Shown here: positions 7,980 through 17,366 of the stretch, piece after piece | How the letters are laid out: every line of letters starts with the position of its first letter | Position numbering within the stretch: position 1 is the stretch's first letter | Source of the DNA: Thiotrichaceae bacterium UBA4486 | GTDB lineage: Bacteria > Pseudomonadota > Gammaproteobacteria > Eutrophobiales > Eutrophobiaceae | DNA: 64,000 nt | NCBI GenBank assembly: GCA_002389045.1 | Contig: DGNS01000013.1 | Location: 155,425 to 219,424, forward strand | Reading direction: 5' to 3' | Notes under the pieces: generated by a model | Database searches by the model: none | Told to the model about the DNA's origin: nothing | Seen by the model: only the letters and a program-made list of their open reading frames with translations | Program-made: the position numbers and the translations under genes

Positions 7980-9642
7980 CGCCGGGATGCGTTATCGGTT
8001 GTTGTTGATATTGTCGTTGTTTCCCGGCGTCCTGGCCGCTGCCGATGCCCTCCAGGGTCCGGTGGAACGCCAGCCGGTGAATATCACCGCCATTATCATG
8101 TTCATGCTGTTCGTTTCCGTAACCCTGGGGATCACATACTGGGCAGCAAGGCGAACGCGCAGTACCAGTGATTTCTATGCTGCCGGCTCCAGTATCAGCG
8201 GATTACAGAACGGTCTGGCCATTGCCGGCGACTTCATGTCGGCTGCCTCTTTCCTCGGCATATCAGGACTGGTCTTCGCCAGTGGTTTTGATGGACTTAT
8301 TTACTCAATCGGCTTCCTGGTTGGCTGGCCAATCATTCTTTTCCTTCTGGCCGAGCGTTTACGCAATCTTGGAAAATACACCTTTGCCGATGCGGTGAGT
8401 TACCGCTTGCGGCCGCTACCCATACGCAGTCTGGCCGCCTGTGGTACGCTGACGGTGGTATTGTTTTACCTGATTGCGCAGATGGTCGGGGCCGGCAAGC
8501 TTATCCAGATTCTGTTTGGCCTGGATTATCACTATGCCGTGGTATCTGTAGGCGTACTCATGATTCTGTACGTGACCTTCGGCGGAATGCTGGCTACCAC
8601 CTGGGTGCAGATAATAAAGGCGGTTCTGTTACTGATTGGTGCGAGTTTCATCGCTATAGCCGTGATGTATAAAATGGACTTCTCGTTCGAGCATCTGTTT
8701 AGTAGCGCCGTGAAAATTCATAATGATGGCATGGATATCATGGCGCCGGGCGGGCTGGTTTCCGATCCCGTATCCGCGATTTCGCTGGGGCTGGCGCTGA
8801 TGTTCGGCACCGCGGGACTGCCGCATATACTCATGCGCTTTTTTACCGTCCCCGATGCCCGGGAAGCGCGCAAGTCGGTTTTTTACGCCACCGGTTTTAT
8901 CGGCTATTTTTACATTCTTACTTTCATCATCGGTTTTGGCGCCATCGTTCTGCTGACCAACAACCCGGATTTTCTTGACCCGGTTAGTGGCGGTATTTAC
9001 GGTGGTAATAACATGGCCGCGGTACACCTGTCCCGGGCCGTGGGCGGGGAGGCTTTTCTCGGTTTTATTTCGGCCGTGGCTTTCGCCACGATTCTGGCCG
9101 TCGTTTCCGGATTGACACTGTCCGGTGCGTCGGCCATATCGCATGACCTGTATGCCAGCGTGATATGTCATGGAGAAATTCCGGAAGGTGAGGAAGTACG
9201 GGTATCCCGGATCGCCACCGTGATCCTCGGTATCGTCGCTATCATTCTCGGGATTATTTTTGAACAACAGAATGTGGCCTATATGGTGGGGCTGGCTTTC
9301 GCAATTGCCGCCAGCGTCAATTTCCCGGTTCTGTTCCTGTCCATGTACTGGCAGCGTCTGACGACACGGGGCGCCTTCATAGGTGGCAGTGTCGGTTTAT
9401 TCACCGCGGTTTTGTGCATGGTGCTGGGGCCGACCATCTGGGTGGATATACTGGGTAACCCCGAAGCCGTTTTCCCTTACAAGCACCCGGCCCTGTTCTC
9501 CATGAGTGCCGCATTTGCCGTTATCATAGTTGTTTCGAAACTCGATAGTTCACAGTCCGGTAAAGATGAAGCCAAAGCCTTCGAGGACCAGTACGTACGC
9601 TCGCAAACGGGTCTCGGCGCCGAAGGCGCAACCAGTCACTGA
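7957..9642 (+). CDS. actP: Cation/acetate symporter
   Basis: Sodium:solute symporter family protein of 561 residues with an N-terminal signal-like segment and about 13 membrane helices, as in E. coli ActP. The family core is clear: FYAAGSSISGLQNGLAIAGD near residue 72, and the conserved GGMLATTWVQ region near residue 210. ActP takes up acetate and other short monocarboxylates. The start overlaps the DUF485 gene, indicating translational coupling. A 14-bp perfect inverted repeat follows the stop. The acetyl-CoA synthetase gene that often neighbours actP is not nearby. Confidence 0.92.
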   Translation: MFKTQMNNAGMRYRLLLILSLFPGVLAAADALQGPVERQPVNITAIIMFMLFVSVTLGITYWAARRTRSTSDFYAAGSSISGLQNGLAIAGDFMSAASFLGISGLVFASGFDGLIYSIGFLVGWPIILFLLAERLRNLGKYTFADAVSYRLRPLPIRSLAACGTLTVVLFYLIAQMVGAGKLIQILFGLDYHYAVVSVGVLMILYVTFGGMLATTWVQIIKAVLLLIGASFIAIAVMYKMDFSFEHLFSSAVKIHNDGMDIMAPGGLVSDPVSAISLGLALMFGTAGLPHILMRFFTVPDAREARKSVFYATGFIGYFYILTFIIGFGAIVLLTNNPDFLDPVSGGIYGGNNMAAVHLSRAVGGEAFLGFISAVAFATILAVVSGLTLSGASAISHDLYASVICHGEIPEGEEVRVSRIATVILGIVAIILGIIFEQQNVAYMVGLAFAIAASVNFPVLFLSMYWQRLTTRGAFIGGSVGLFTAVLCMVLGPTIWVDILGNPEAVFPYKHPALFSMSAAFAVIIVVSKLDSSQSGKDEAKAFEDQYVRSQTGLGAEGATSH

Positions 9643-9680
9643 ATAGCTGTTTGATCGATATTTCCGAAACAGCTATTCAG
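9639..9680. terminator. Perfect 14-bp inverted repeat between convergent genes
   Basis: Arms 9639-9652 and 9667-9680 (CTGAATAGCTGTTT and its exact complement) flank a 14-base loop. The repeat overlaps the actP stop codon and lies before the RND gene's 3' end on the other strand, so it is placed to work as a bidirectional terminator. There is no T tract. Confidence 0.55.
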
Positions 9681-9700
9681 GGAGGCTGATCAGAGCGTTC

Positions 9701-12700
9701 TTAAATTTCAGACGGTTGCTGTTTAAGCGGTGTCGGATGTTTGTGCGGAAACCAGCGTGACTGGCATTGCAATACCAGGGACAAAAGGGATGGCATGAAA
9801 GTGAGTGTAATCACGGTTGAGAACAGCAGACCAAAGAGCACAATGGCGCCGAGACCACGATAAAGCTCGGTACCTTCTCCCGGATTGAAAACCAGCGGTG
9901 ACAACCCGAATATGGTTGTGATCATGGACATCATGATCGGTCGCAGCCTGGATTCGGTCGCCTCACGGATAGCCTCAAGATAATCCATGCCTTTTCTCCT
10001 GATACTGGTCATGGTGCGTTCCACGATCAGGATCGGATTGTTGACCACGGTGCCGATGAGCACCAGGAAACCCAGCATGGTGATCATGTCAAAGGGTTGC
10101 TGGATATTTTGCAGGCCGATTTTATCGAGCTGACCACCCAGGTAATTCATCAGCCATAGACCTACCAGTCCACCGCTGATACCGATGGGTACCGTGGTCA
10201 TGATCAAAAGCGGGTAACCCCAGTGTGAAAAAATAGCCACCATCAGCAGGTAGGCGATGACAATGGCCGTGATGAAATTGCCCTGCAGTGCCTGCCGGGT
10301 GGAATCCAGACGATCGCTGGCGCCGCTGATAGTCATGGTCATGCCGGGTGCCAGTTGATCGTTGTCTTTCATATACCGGATCAGATCCTCCCGGACCACA
10401 CGCACACCGTCCTCCAGTGGCACATTTTGCGGTGGAATTATCGAGAGAGTGATGGTCCGCCGGCTGTCAACGCGGCGGATGGTTTCGGTGTTTACCGTTT
10501 CCCGAATGCCGGCGACCGCACCCAGGGGAACAATACCGCCCTGTTCGGAGTACAGCATCAGGTGATTGATGTCCTCGGGCGAGTCGATAACGCCATCGGT
10601 TGAATAGAGGAACATATCGATTTTGTGATCGCCCTTGAAGTACTCATCGACGAACGCACCGTCCGAATAGGCCCAGATGGTATAGCCAAGCTCATCGGCA
10701 TCGATTCCGAGTTCGGCCGCACGCTCCCAGTCCGGTCTTATCTCGATCATGGGCTGGCCGAGCGACAGTGAGGACGGTTCCGGCCTGACACGCGGATTGT
10801 CAAAGATTTCCCTGGCGCGAATAAAAGCCTTGAAGCCGACGGCATACAGGCTTTCCAGATCGGTACCGCTGATATCCAGATTGATACTGCGTGTACCGCC
10901 ACTGTTGCCGGCGAATATGCTGCCCCTGGAGACAAAGGTGATGACACCGGGAAATTGACCGATGTAGTCCTGGGTCAGCTCGATCAATTTGCCCAGGTGT
11001 TCGCGGGAATGCACTTCCACCACAAAGCGTGTTCTGGATGAATCATTGAATACCACCATGTAGTCAAGCGGCGGTATCTCCTTTTCTCCATCCTGGTAAG
11101 CGGCAGGGTCCTTGTTAAGGTGAGGCAGGTAAAAGTCATTCACCGCCCGGGTAATGGCATGCATCTCGTCGATGTTGTAACCCGGGGGTGCGAATATGGA
11201 GGCGAAGATTTTCTTTTCCTCGCCTTCCGGCAGGTATTCGGCCTTGGGCGTCAGTTCAGTGATAATGAGCACTGTCAGAAACAATACCAGGCCTATCAGG
11301 GCGATACGCCGGATTACGCCATGCAGCAGCCAGTCGACAAACCACATAACCGCCTTGCCGAAAAGCTGTCCGGCATGGTAAATACCGAAGCGAAAGGAAG
11401 CTGAGGTATTGGGTGTGAGGAAACGACTGCAGGCCACGGGCACCACCGTTATGGCGATTATCATCGACATCAGAATCGAGGCCGAGACCGCCACGGCAAT
11501 ATCGGAATAGAGTTGTCCGGCTTCCTGTTCGATGAAAACAATGGGCAGGAAAACAAAAACCGTGGTCAGGGTCGAGGCGAGCACGGCAGTCCAGACTTCC
11601 CTGACGCCCTCGTAGGCTGCCTGCATGCGCGTCTTGCCAAGTGCCATATGCTTGTAAATGTTTTCCAGCACCACGATGCTGTTATCCAGCGTCATGCCGA
11701 TGGCGAAGGCCACGCCGGCCATGGAAATGACATTGATGGTGCGACCGCTGATCAATAATCCCAGGAAGGCCACCACCGTACATACCGGGATGCCGAGTGC
11801 TCCAACCAGTGTGGCCGAGGTCGAACGCAGGAAAATAAACAGGACAATGGTAGCCAGGACAGCGCCAATCAGCAGATTTTGTGAAACCACTTTCACCGAT
11901 TGTTCAACGTAACGCACGTCCTCGGAAATCAGTTCCATGACCATGCCGTTGTCTTTCAGGAAGCCGTTGTTGAGTCTGTCGACAACCTCGAGCATCGCTT
12001 CCTTGATTTCGATGACATTGGTACCGAGCTGGCGTTTAACCGCCAGGTTTATGATCCGTTCGCCGTTGGTATAGGCGATGGAGCGGATCTCGGCGATGTC
12101 CTCATCCACATAACCGACGTCGCCCAGACGTATGAAGGTGTCTCCACGGCGGGCGATGACCAGGTTTTCCATTTCCTCGATACTGTCAAAACGGCCGCGG
12201 GTACGCAGCAGGTAGCGGCGCTTGCCGGTATCCAGATCACCGCCCGAGACATCACGGTTGCGTGATCGGATGGCATTGCGCACATCGATAAGACTGATAT
12301 TGCGTTCAGCCAGCTTGATCGGGTCAACATAGATCTTTATCTGCGGATCCTCACCTCCGCGCAGACGCACGGAATCAACGCCGGGCACCCGTTCGAGAAA
12401 GGTCTGCACGTTGTCCTCGAGGAAATCACGCATGTGCACCATGTCGATTCCCAGCGGATTACCCTCGAGCGGGCGGATACTGAAATACATGAAAGAGTTG
12501 CTGGAAAAGGAACTGGCGGTGATGCGTGGCTCATCGACGTTTTCGGGATAGCCCGGGACCTGTGACAGGGCATTATTGACTTCCAGCAACACCTTGTTGA
12601 TATCGGTGCCGTGCGGGAACTCAAGTTCGATATAGGACGAACCCGTATCCGCGGTCGAGGTCATGCGATCCAGGCCGGGAATGCGCCGCAGGTACTCCTC

Positions 12701-12895
12701 CTGCTCGATGAGGATTTCCTTTTCGATGTCCTGTGGTGTAGCTCCCGGCCAGCGGGTCTGGACGGAAATGACGCGGGGATCCAGGTCCGGGATCATCTGT
12801 ACGGGGACATTAAGGAAAGACAGGATACCGAACAGGCACACGATCAGCATGGCGACCGTGACGATGATGGGATTGTTCAGGGCGAAGCGAAACAT
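9701..12895 (-). CDS. RND efflux transporter, inner-membrane pump subunit
   Basis: A 1064-residue HAE1/AcrB-family proton-driven pump. It has a first helix at residues 8-28, a large periplasmic domain, helices 2-6 around 335-480 with the proton-relay motif GMTLDNSIVVLENI (Asp in TM4), a second periplasmic domain, and the last helices near 870-1040. The length matches the family. Encoded just after its membrane-fusion partner (12896-14026) with adjacent stop and start, so the two form an operon. No outer-membrane factor gene is adjacent. The divergence from AcrB leaves the substrate unknown. Confidence 0.93.
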   Translation of the reverse strand: MFRFALNNPIIVTVAMLIVCLFGILSFLNVPVQMIPDLDPRVISVQTRWPGATPQDIEKEILIEQEEYLRRIPGLDRMTSTADTGSSYIELEFPHGTDINKVLLEVNNALSQVPGYPENVDEPRITASSFSSNSFMYFSIRPLEGNPLGIDMVHMRDFLEDNVQTFLERVPGVDSVRLRGGEDPQIKIYVDPIKLAERNISLIDVRNAIRSRNRDVSGGDLDTGKRRYLLRTRGRFDSIEEMENLVIARRGDTFIRLGDVGYVDEDIAEIRSIAYTNGERIINLAVKRQLGTNVIEIKEAMLEVVDRLNNGFLKDNGMVMELISEDVRYVEQSVKVVSQNLLIGAVLATIVLFIFLRSTSATLVGALGIPVCTVVAFLGLLISGRTINVISMAGVAFAIGMTLDNSIVVLENIYKHMALGKTRMQAAYEGVREVWTAVLASTLTTVFVFLPIVFIEQEAGQLYSDIAVAVSASILMSMIIAITVVPVACSRFLTPNTSASFRFGIYHAGQLFGKAVMWFVDWLLHGVIRRIALIGLVLFLTVLIITELTPKAEYLPEGEEKKIFASIFAPPGYNIDEMHAITRAVNDFYLPHLNKDPAAYQDGEKEIPPLDYMVVFNDSSRTRFVVEVHSREHLGKLIELTQDYIGQFPGVITFVSRGSIFAGNSGGTRSINLDISGTDLESLYAVGFKAFIRAREIFDNPRVRPEPSSLSLGQPMIEIRPDWERAAELGIDADELGYTIWAYSDGAFVDEYFKGDHKIDMFLYSTDGVIDSPEDINHLMLYSEQGGIVPLGAVAGIRETVNTETIRRVDSRRTITLSIIPPQNVPLEDGVRVVREDLIRYMKDNDQLAPGMTMTISGASDRLDSTRQALQGNFITAIVIAYLLMVAIFSHWGYPLLIMTTVPIGISGGLVGLWLMNYLGGQLDKIGLQNIQQPFDMITMLGFLVLIGTVVNNPILIVERTMTSIRRKGMDYLEAIREATESRLRPIMMSMITTIFGLSPLVFNPGEGTELYRGLGAIVLFGLLFSTVITLTFMPSLLSLVLQCQSRWFPHKHPTPLKQQPSEI

Positions 12896-14026
12896 CTAGA
12901 GGGCGGGAGGTTGATCCTTGCTGGCGTATACCAGTTGTCCCGGCTGCAGGATCTCGTTGCCGCGGATGATGACCTGATCGCCGGCTTTCAGGTTGCCATA
13001 GAGTATTTCCACCATTCCCTTGCTGCTGCGGCCGCTGCGCACGTTGATAGGGGCGGCGCGCTGCTGGCCGTTCTGTTCACGCATGACCCAGACTGTTTCC
13101 GTTCCACCGGGATGACGCACTATCGCATCGCGCGGGATTTGCAGAGTCCGGGTCGTGGATTGTTCCTCGAGCTGGATAAAAACGCGGGCGGACATCCCCG
13201 GTGCCAGCTTTCGCTCGTGGTTATCGATATCCACTTTCACCGGAAAGGTACGGGCGTTTTCAAGTCCCAGCGGTACGGTCGCGGTAATGGTGGCCTCGAG
13301 TTTCATCTCCGGCAAGGCATCAAATACCACCCGAACCGGCGTGCCTGGCCGAATGCGCGCGAAATAAAACTGCGGCACCGGTGCTTCAACCCGCAGTGTA
13401 TTCAATTCGGTAATTTCCAGTAACGGATCGTCGGTATTTATCCATTGTCCGATTTCAGTCAGTTTGGCGGTAACGACACCGCCAAAGGGTGCGTAAACGG
13501 TATGACGGCGGAGGATTTCCTTCTGCCGTTCCACATCGGTCTTCAGACGCTGGACTACAGCGGCATTGATTTCCACCTCGGCAATCCGGGACTCGTAGGT
13601 AGTGGTGGAAATGTGTTTTTTATCCACCAGTTCGGCCGCTTCATCACGCTGGCGCTCGGCTTCCCGGTAACGGGCCCTGGCTTCTTCATACAGGGCATCG
13701 GCCCTGGCCAACTCGATTTTCGCCAGTTCGTTGTCGATGCGGGCAATCACATCGCCCTGCTTTACAGTATCACCCTCGTCGAAATTGAGAGCCTCGACAA
13801 TGCCGCTTTGCCTGGAGGCAATCCGGGTTCTGCGTATGGGCATGAGTGTGCCGGTGAGCGGTATTTCCTCCACCATGGTGCCCAGGGTGACATCGACTAC
13901 CGTCACGGGGAGGCCGACTTCCTCGGCGTACAGGGCGGGTAGATGCGCACAGAACAGGCTAATCAACAGTATCTGTAGTCCGGATGTATGCGATCTGTGT
14001 CGTGTGGATACCTTGCAGTTCATCAA
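12896..14026 (-). CDS. RND periplasmic adaptor (membrane-fusion protein)
   Basis: A 376-residue HlyD/AcrA-type adaptor. It has a signal peptide (hydrophobic residues about 18-33, ALYAEE cleavage region), a lipoyl half-motif around residue 75 (GDTVKQGDVIARID), a helical hairpin at about 95-170, the second lipoyl half (TVYAPFGGVVTA, near 178), a beta-barrel domain and a membrane-proximal domain. It couples the RND pump to an outer-membrane channel. The pump gene follows directly downstream on the same strand. Confidence 0.92.
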   Translation of the reverse strand: MMNCKVSTRHRSHTSGLQILLISLFCAHLPALYAEEVGLPVTVVDVTLGTMVEEIPLTGTLMPIRRTRIASRQSGIVEALNFDEGDTVKQGDVIARIDNELAKIELARADALYEEARARYREAERQRDEAAELVDKKHISTTTYESRIAEVEINAAVVQRLKTDVERQKEILRRHTVYAPFGGVVTAKLTEIGQWINTDDPLLEITELNTLRVEAPVPQFYFARIRPGTPVRVVFDALPEMKLEATITATVPLGLENARTFPVKVDIDNHERKLAPGMSARVFIQLEEQSTTRTLQIPRDAIVRHPGGTETVWVMREQNGQQRAAPINVRSGRSSKGMVEILYGNLKAGDQVIIRGNEILQPGQLVYASKDQPPAL

Positions 14027-14350
14027 TTGTTACAGATCAGTATGTTATGTGCATTGTCCATGTATCGGAGTGACAATCAATAACAATTCATTGCGGATTG
14101 TCTCGGGTACCGGGATAGCCTTGCAGGCTGGCTTAGACCGAATGCATAGGCAATTAATTCATGGAAATATAAAAATTGTGAAAATTCAGGTAAATCCGCA
14201 AGGGAAGGCACTGCAACCAGGCTGTTGCGGGTCGCTCACGCCCGGTTTCCCGGCATTGTGCAGGGGCTGCGGTCAGACAATCCGCCGTAACGGGCCTGGA
14301 TTCGGAGGCGGTCTGAAGACCGCCGCTATGGTGATGAGAGGTACGTTACC
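14027..14350. other. Intergenic region with a compact hairpin
   Basis: This 324-base gap contains the upstream region of the RND adaptor and the 3' flank of the porin gene. A GGCGGTC-TGAA-GACCGCC hairpin at 14307-14324 lies 26 bases past the porin stop codon and probably ends its transcript. No gene is evident. Confidence 0.5.
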
Positions 14351-15697
14351 TCAGTATTTGAATTGCGCCCAGACCCAGAGTTTGTCCACGTCACGGTTAA
14401 TGCCGTTATTACTGCCATTACGGGCAATGGCCAGGGCGTCACGATCGGCGGAGTAGGAAGAGTATTTGATGCCCAGGGTATATTTTTCACGGAATGTCCG
14501 GCTCAGCATCAGGTCAATTTCATCACCGTAATCATAGCTCATATTGTCGGAGTTCAGGTCATGATAAGCGGCTACGAAGTTGGCGCCCATAATATTGGCG
14601 ACCAGTGTGAAAATATAATCCTCGATACCATCACCCGGTGTAATCAGGAAACGATCCGCCCACCCCTGAAAGGCGTGATTGGTGCCGAGAATAGTGACAA
14701 ACCGATCGGCGCCACCGTCACCCTGCAGCAGTTCGTAGCTGAACTTGAGTGTCAGCGAATCGATAAATGCAGCCGGTTTGAAATTGATCCCGGCCTCGCC
14801 GAGAACATATCCGGCATCGATGTCGGCAGGATTATTCTCGTAGTCGCTCTGGTGGGCATATTCCGCTGTATACAGGGCGTTGACATTGTTCATTATCGGC
14901 TGCTTACCCGAGAAACGCAGTCCATAAGTCTGACTTGAGAACGCGGCGGCGTTATCAAAATCCAGCAGGTAGGCATAGCCTTCAAGTTTACCGAAGGGCA
15001 GGCTGGTATTCGTCACATTGACAAAATGCGAGTCGCTGTCGAAATTATCCAGCGGGCTGGTCGCATCCTCGCCGAAGATGCGATTGACGTTCCAGACGTA
15101 GGCGTAATTGATGGTGGTATCCGGCAGATAATCGTTGCTGACCGTGAATGCATCATGGGTCTGCCAGTTCTGTCGCCAGAGTATGGTGCCGATAAAACGA
15201 TGAAACGGCGCCTGGCGATAGGTAATATACTGGCGGCCCAGCCTGAATTCAGTCGCAGTTAACCCGGTATAACTGATAAAGGACTGGTCCACTTCCGTGC
15301 CCTCGGGATCGATGACGGCGGCATATCGCGTCTTGCGGTTGGAACCGTCATTGAAATCATCGCTGAACACCTCGGTGACATTTTCCAGATCCAGGGTCAG
15401 GCCGAATCCGTGAAACCGGCCGGTTTCATAACCGAGTACCGTACGTATGGTGGATGCATTCGCGTCCTTGAGTTTCGTGGTTGTCGCGCCGAACAGGATA
15501 TCGTCATCGACATGCTCGAAGCGGTAGCGTACCGAAAAATGAACCTTGCCGCCGGTCAGCGCATTCCATAGCTGATCTTCGGCATGGGCCCCGGGCGGCA
15601 GCATCAGGCACATCGACAGGAGTATGACAACCGGAATGCCCGTGAGAGCAGGGCCGGAAAACCATGGGTTTACAAGCGTCTTGGAGTCAGTGTTCAG
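14351..15697 (-). CDS. Outer-membrane porin-like beta-barrel (alginate-export-type)
   Basis: About 448 residues, with a hydrophobic signal core (PVVILLSMCLMLPPGAHA) and many alternating amphipathic strands, ending in an aromatic-rich WVWAQFKY as outer-membrane barrels do. The motif FRLGRQYITY and general layout suggest the alginate-export porin superfamily. The start is unresolved. The frame stays open back to a TTG at 15772, but that overlaps an FNR/DNR box. No in-frame ATG, GTG or TTG lies between there and the signal core. The best-spaced site is a CTG at 15697, seven bases after GGGAG. A role in nitrate, nitrite or solute passage under anoxia is inferred from the box and from the neighbouring nir operon. 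Confidence 0.7.
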   Translation of the reverse strand: MNTDSKTLVNPWFSGPALTGIPVVILLSMCLMLPPGAHAEDQLWNALTGGKVHFSVRYRFEHVDDDILFGATTTKLKDANASTIRTVLGYETGRFHGFGLTLDLENVTEVFSDDFNDGSNRKTRYAAVIDPEGTEVDQSFISYTGLTATEFRLGRQYITYRQAPFHRFIGTILWRQNWQTHDAFTVSNDYLPDTTINYAYVWNVNRIFGEDATSPLDNFDSDSHFVNVTNTSLPFGKLEGYAYLLDFDNAAAFSSQTYGLRFSGKQPIMNNVNALYTAEYAHQSDYENNPADIDAGYVLGEAGINFKPAAFIDSLTLKFSYELLQGDGGADRFVTILGTNHAFQGWADRFLITPGDGIEDYIFTLVANIMGANFVAAYHDLNSDNMSYDYGDEIDLMLSRTFREKYTLGIKYSSYSADRDALAIARNGSNNGINRDVDKLWVWAQFKY

Positions 15698-15758
15698 TGT
15701 TCTTCTCCCTTCATGTAGTCTTATTATTAAATTGTAATGTGAGACAGAATTTGTGACA

Positions 15759-15772
15759 TTGATATGGATCAA
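15759..15772. promoter_or_regulatory. FNR/DNR-type box before the porin
   Basis: TTGATATGGATCAA is a full match to the consensus TTGAT-N4-ATCAA. Its centre is about 68 bases from the proposed porin start. It lies between the porin and the 3' end of nirN and faces only the porin. Confidence 0.75.
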
Positions 15773-15806
15773 AGCAGATATGTTCTATTATTATTTTGGC
15801 TAAATT

Positions 15807-17366
15807 TCAATGGCTGGTGCCCCGTGACAGGTTGATTTTGTTATAAACGTTATATTTTCCCGACGGCTTGTTCATGGGCAATCGCTTGATTTCCTCGAGC
15901 GTATGGCTGTCATAGACAATGATCGTACCGTCCTCATCCCAGATGCTGAGCAGGGCATAACGTCCGTCGCGGGTAAATTCCACATGAGCCGAGATTTTCC
16001 CGGGTTCCGGTTGCAGTGTCTTGACGATTTCCAGGGTCTGCTTGTCAATGACATGCACCAGGTCCCGGTCAGGACCGAAAAATACGTCAACCCAGCAGTA
16101 CGGGCTGTTTTCATGTGTGCGCATGAAGAAGCCGGGTCCCCGGGTTTCGATGCGTTTTATGACTTCCCAGGTACCGGTATCGATGATGCTGACCCTGCTT
16201 TCCCTGAGATTGGGGCTGGCGAGCACAGTGCGCCCGCCGTACTCCCAGCTGATACCGGAACCCAGGTGCGGCAGTCCGCTGAGGTCAATATCGGCAATCT
16301 TTTTGCCCACCAGCAGGCTGACGACCTGGCCGTTGCGGCTGTTACGGGCGGCGCCGATGACGTTGTTGTAATCCGTATCGAAAAAGAAGTCGTCCAGATA
16401 ATCGTCGAGACGTATGCGGCGTACGGGGAACGGTCCTTCTTCGGCCAAAGCCTCATCATAGCGGTAATCATGAACGAGTCCACTGTACACGGGTTCGGCG
16501 TTTTCAGCGTAAGGGATTTCCCAGACCTCGGTCAGATCTTTCAGCGCGACAATAAAACTCTGCCGGGGCGGAGCGTCATAGACGGCACTGACACGCGACG
16601 AATTGCCCGTGCCGTCAGTGACAGGGATGAGCTTGATGAGCTGCAGGTCCGCGGCATCGAGCACAGCCAGTGAATGCGGCAGGTAATTGCCGACCAGTAC
16701 GAATCTGCCGTCGCTGGAAACGGCCAGGTTGCGCGTATTGATCCCGGCACGGATTTCGGCAACGTACTCCAGTGCATACAGATCGTACTTGGCTATCCAG
16801 CCATCCCTTGAAGCAAGGTAAACATAGCGCCCGTCCGGAGAGAATTTCGGACCGCCATGCAGTGCCACCCGGGTCCGGAAACGATGCACGGGCTCAAACC
16901 GATCACCATCGAGAATCGTAATATGATGATCCCCGGTTTCCACCACGACAAACAGATTCAGGGGGTCGGCAGTGTATTCCGGCCGGCTGATATCCGGGTT
17001 TGCAGCACGCAGGATCCGGTGGGAATCAGTGATACGTCGTTCATCCCATGTCGGGACAAAATCCAGCGGCTGGTAAATAAATTCCACCAGGCTGGCAATT
17101 GTCGATTTATCGAGCCTGTGACCATAGGCAGGCATCTGTGTCGCTGATCGGCCCGAGCGAATAACTTCCGCCGCCTCTTCGCGTGTCAGCCGTTTCAGGT
17201 TTTCCGGTAACAACGCGGGACCCTGTCCCCCGAGCCTTGAATCTCCATGACAGTCCGCGCATTCCTGTTTATAAATTATCCCGGTATCCGCTGCCGCAGT
17301 AACTGCGGGGAGCACGAACAGTAACAGGAATAGCGCCGGAACCTTGGGTTCAGACCATTTCCGCAT
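15807..17366 (-). CDS. nirN: NirN: c-type cytochrome / d1-domain dihydro-heme d1 dehydrogenase
   Basis: About 519 residues from the ATG at 17366. That start gives a clean signal peptide (KVPALFLLLFVLPAVTAAA) and overlaps nirJ by 17 bases. A longer frame upstream runs through nirJ and is unlikely to be translated. A heme c domain (CADCHG near residue 37 of the mature frame) is followed by an eight-bladed propeller like that of NirS (repeated SPDGRYVYLASRDG-type blades). NirN introduces the last double bond in heme d1 and helps load it into NirS in the periplasm. It is the last gene of the nir operon here. Confidence 0.9.
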   Translation of the reverse strand: MRKWSEPKVPALFLLLFVLPAVTAAADTGIIYKQECADCHGDSRLGGQGPALLPENLKRLTREEAAEVIRSGRSATQMPAYGHRLDKSTIASLVEFIYQPLDFVPTWDERRITDSHRILRAANPDISRPEYTADPLNLFVVVETGDHHITILDGDRFEPVHRFRTRVALHGGPKFSPDGRYVYLASRDGWIAKYDLYALEYVAEIRAGINTRNLAVSSDGRFVLVGNYLPHSLAVLDAADLQLIKLIPVTDGTGNSSRVSAVYDAPPRQSFIVALKDLTEVWEIPYAENAEPVYSGLVHDYRYDEALAEEGPFPVRRIRLDDYLDDFFFDTDYNNVIGAARNSRNGQVVSLLVGKKIADIDLSGLPHLGSGISWEYGGRTVLASPNLRESRVSIIDTGTWEVIKRIETRGPGFFMRTHENSPYCWVDVFFGPDRDLVHVIDKQTLEIVKTLQPEPGKISAHVEFTRDGRYALLSIWDEDGTIIVYDSHTLEEIKRLPMNKPSGKYNVYNKINLSRGTSH

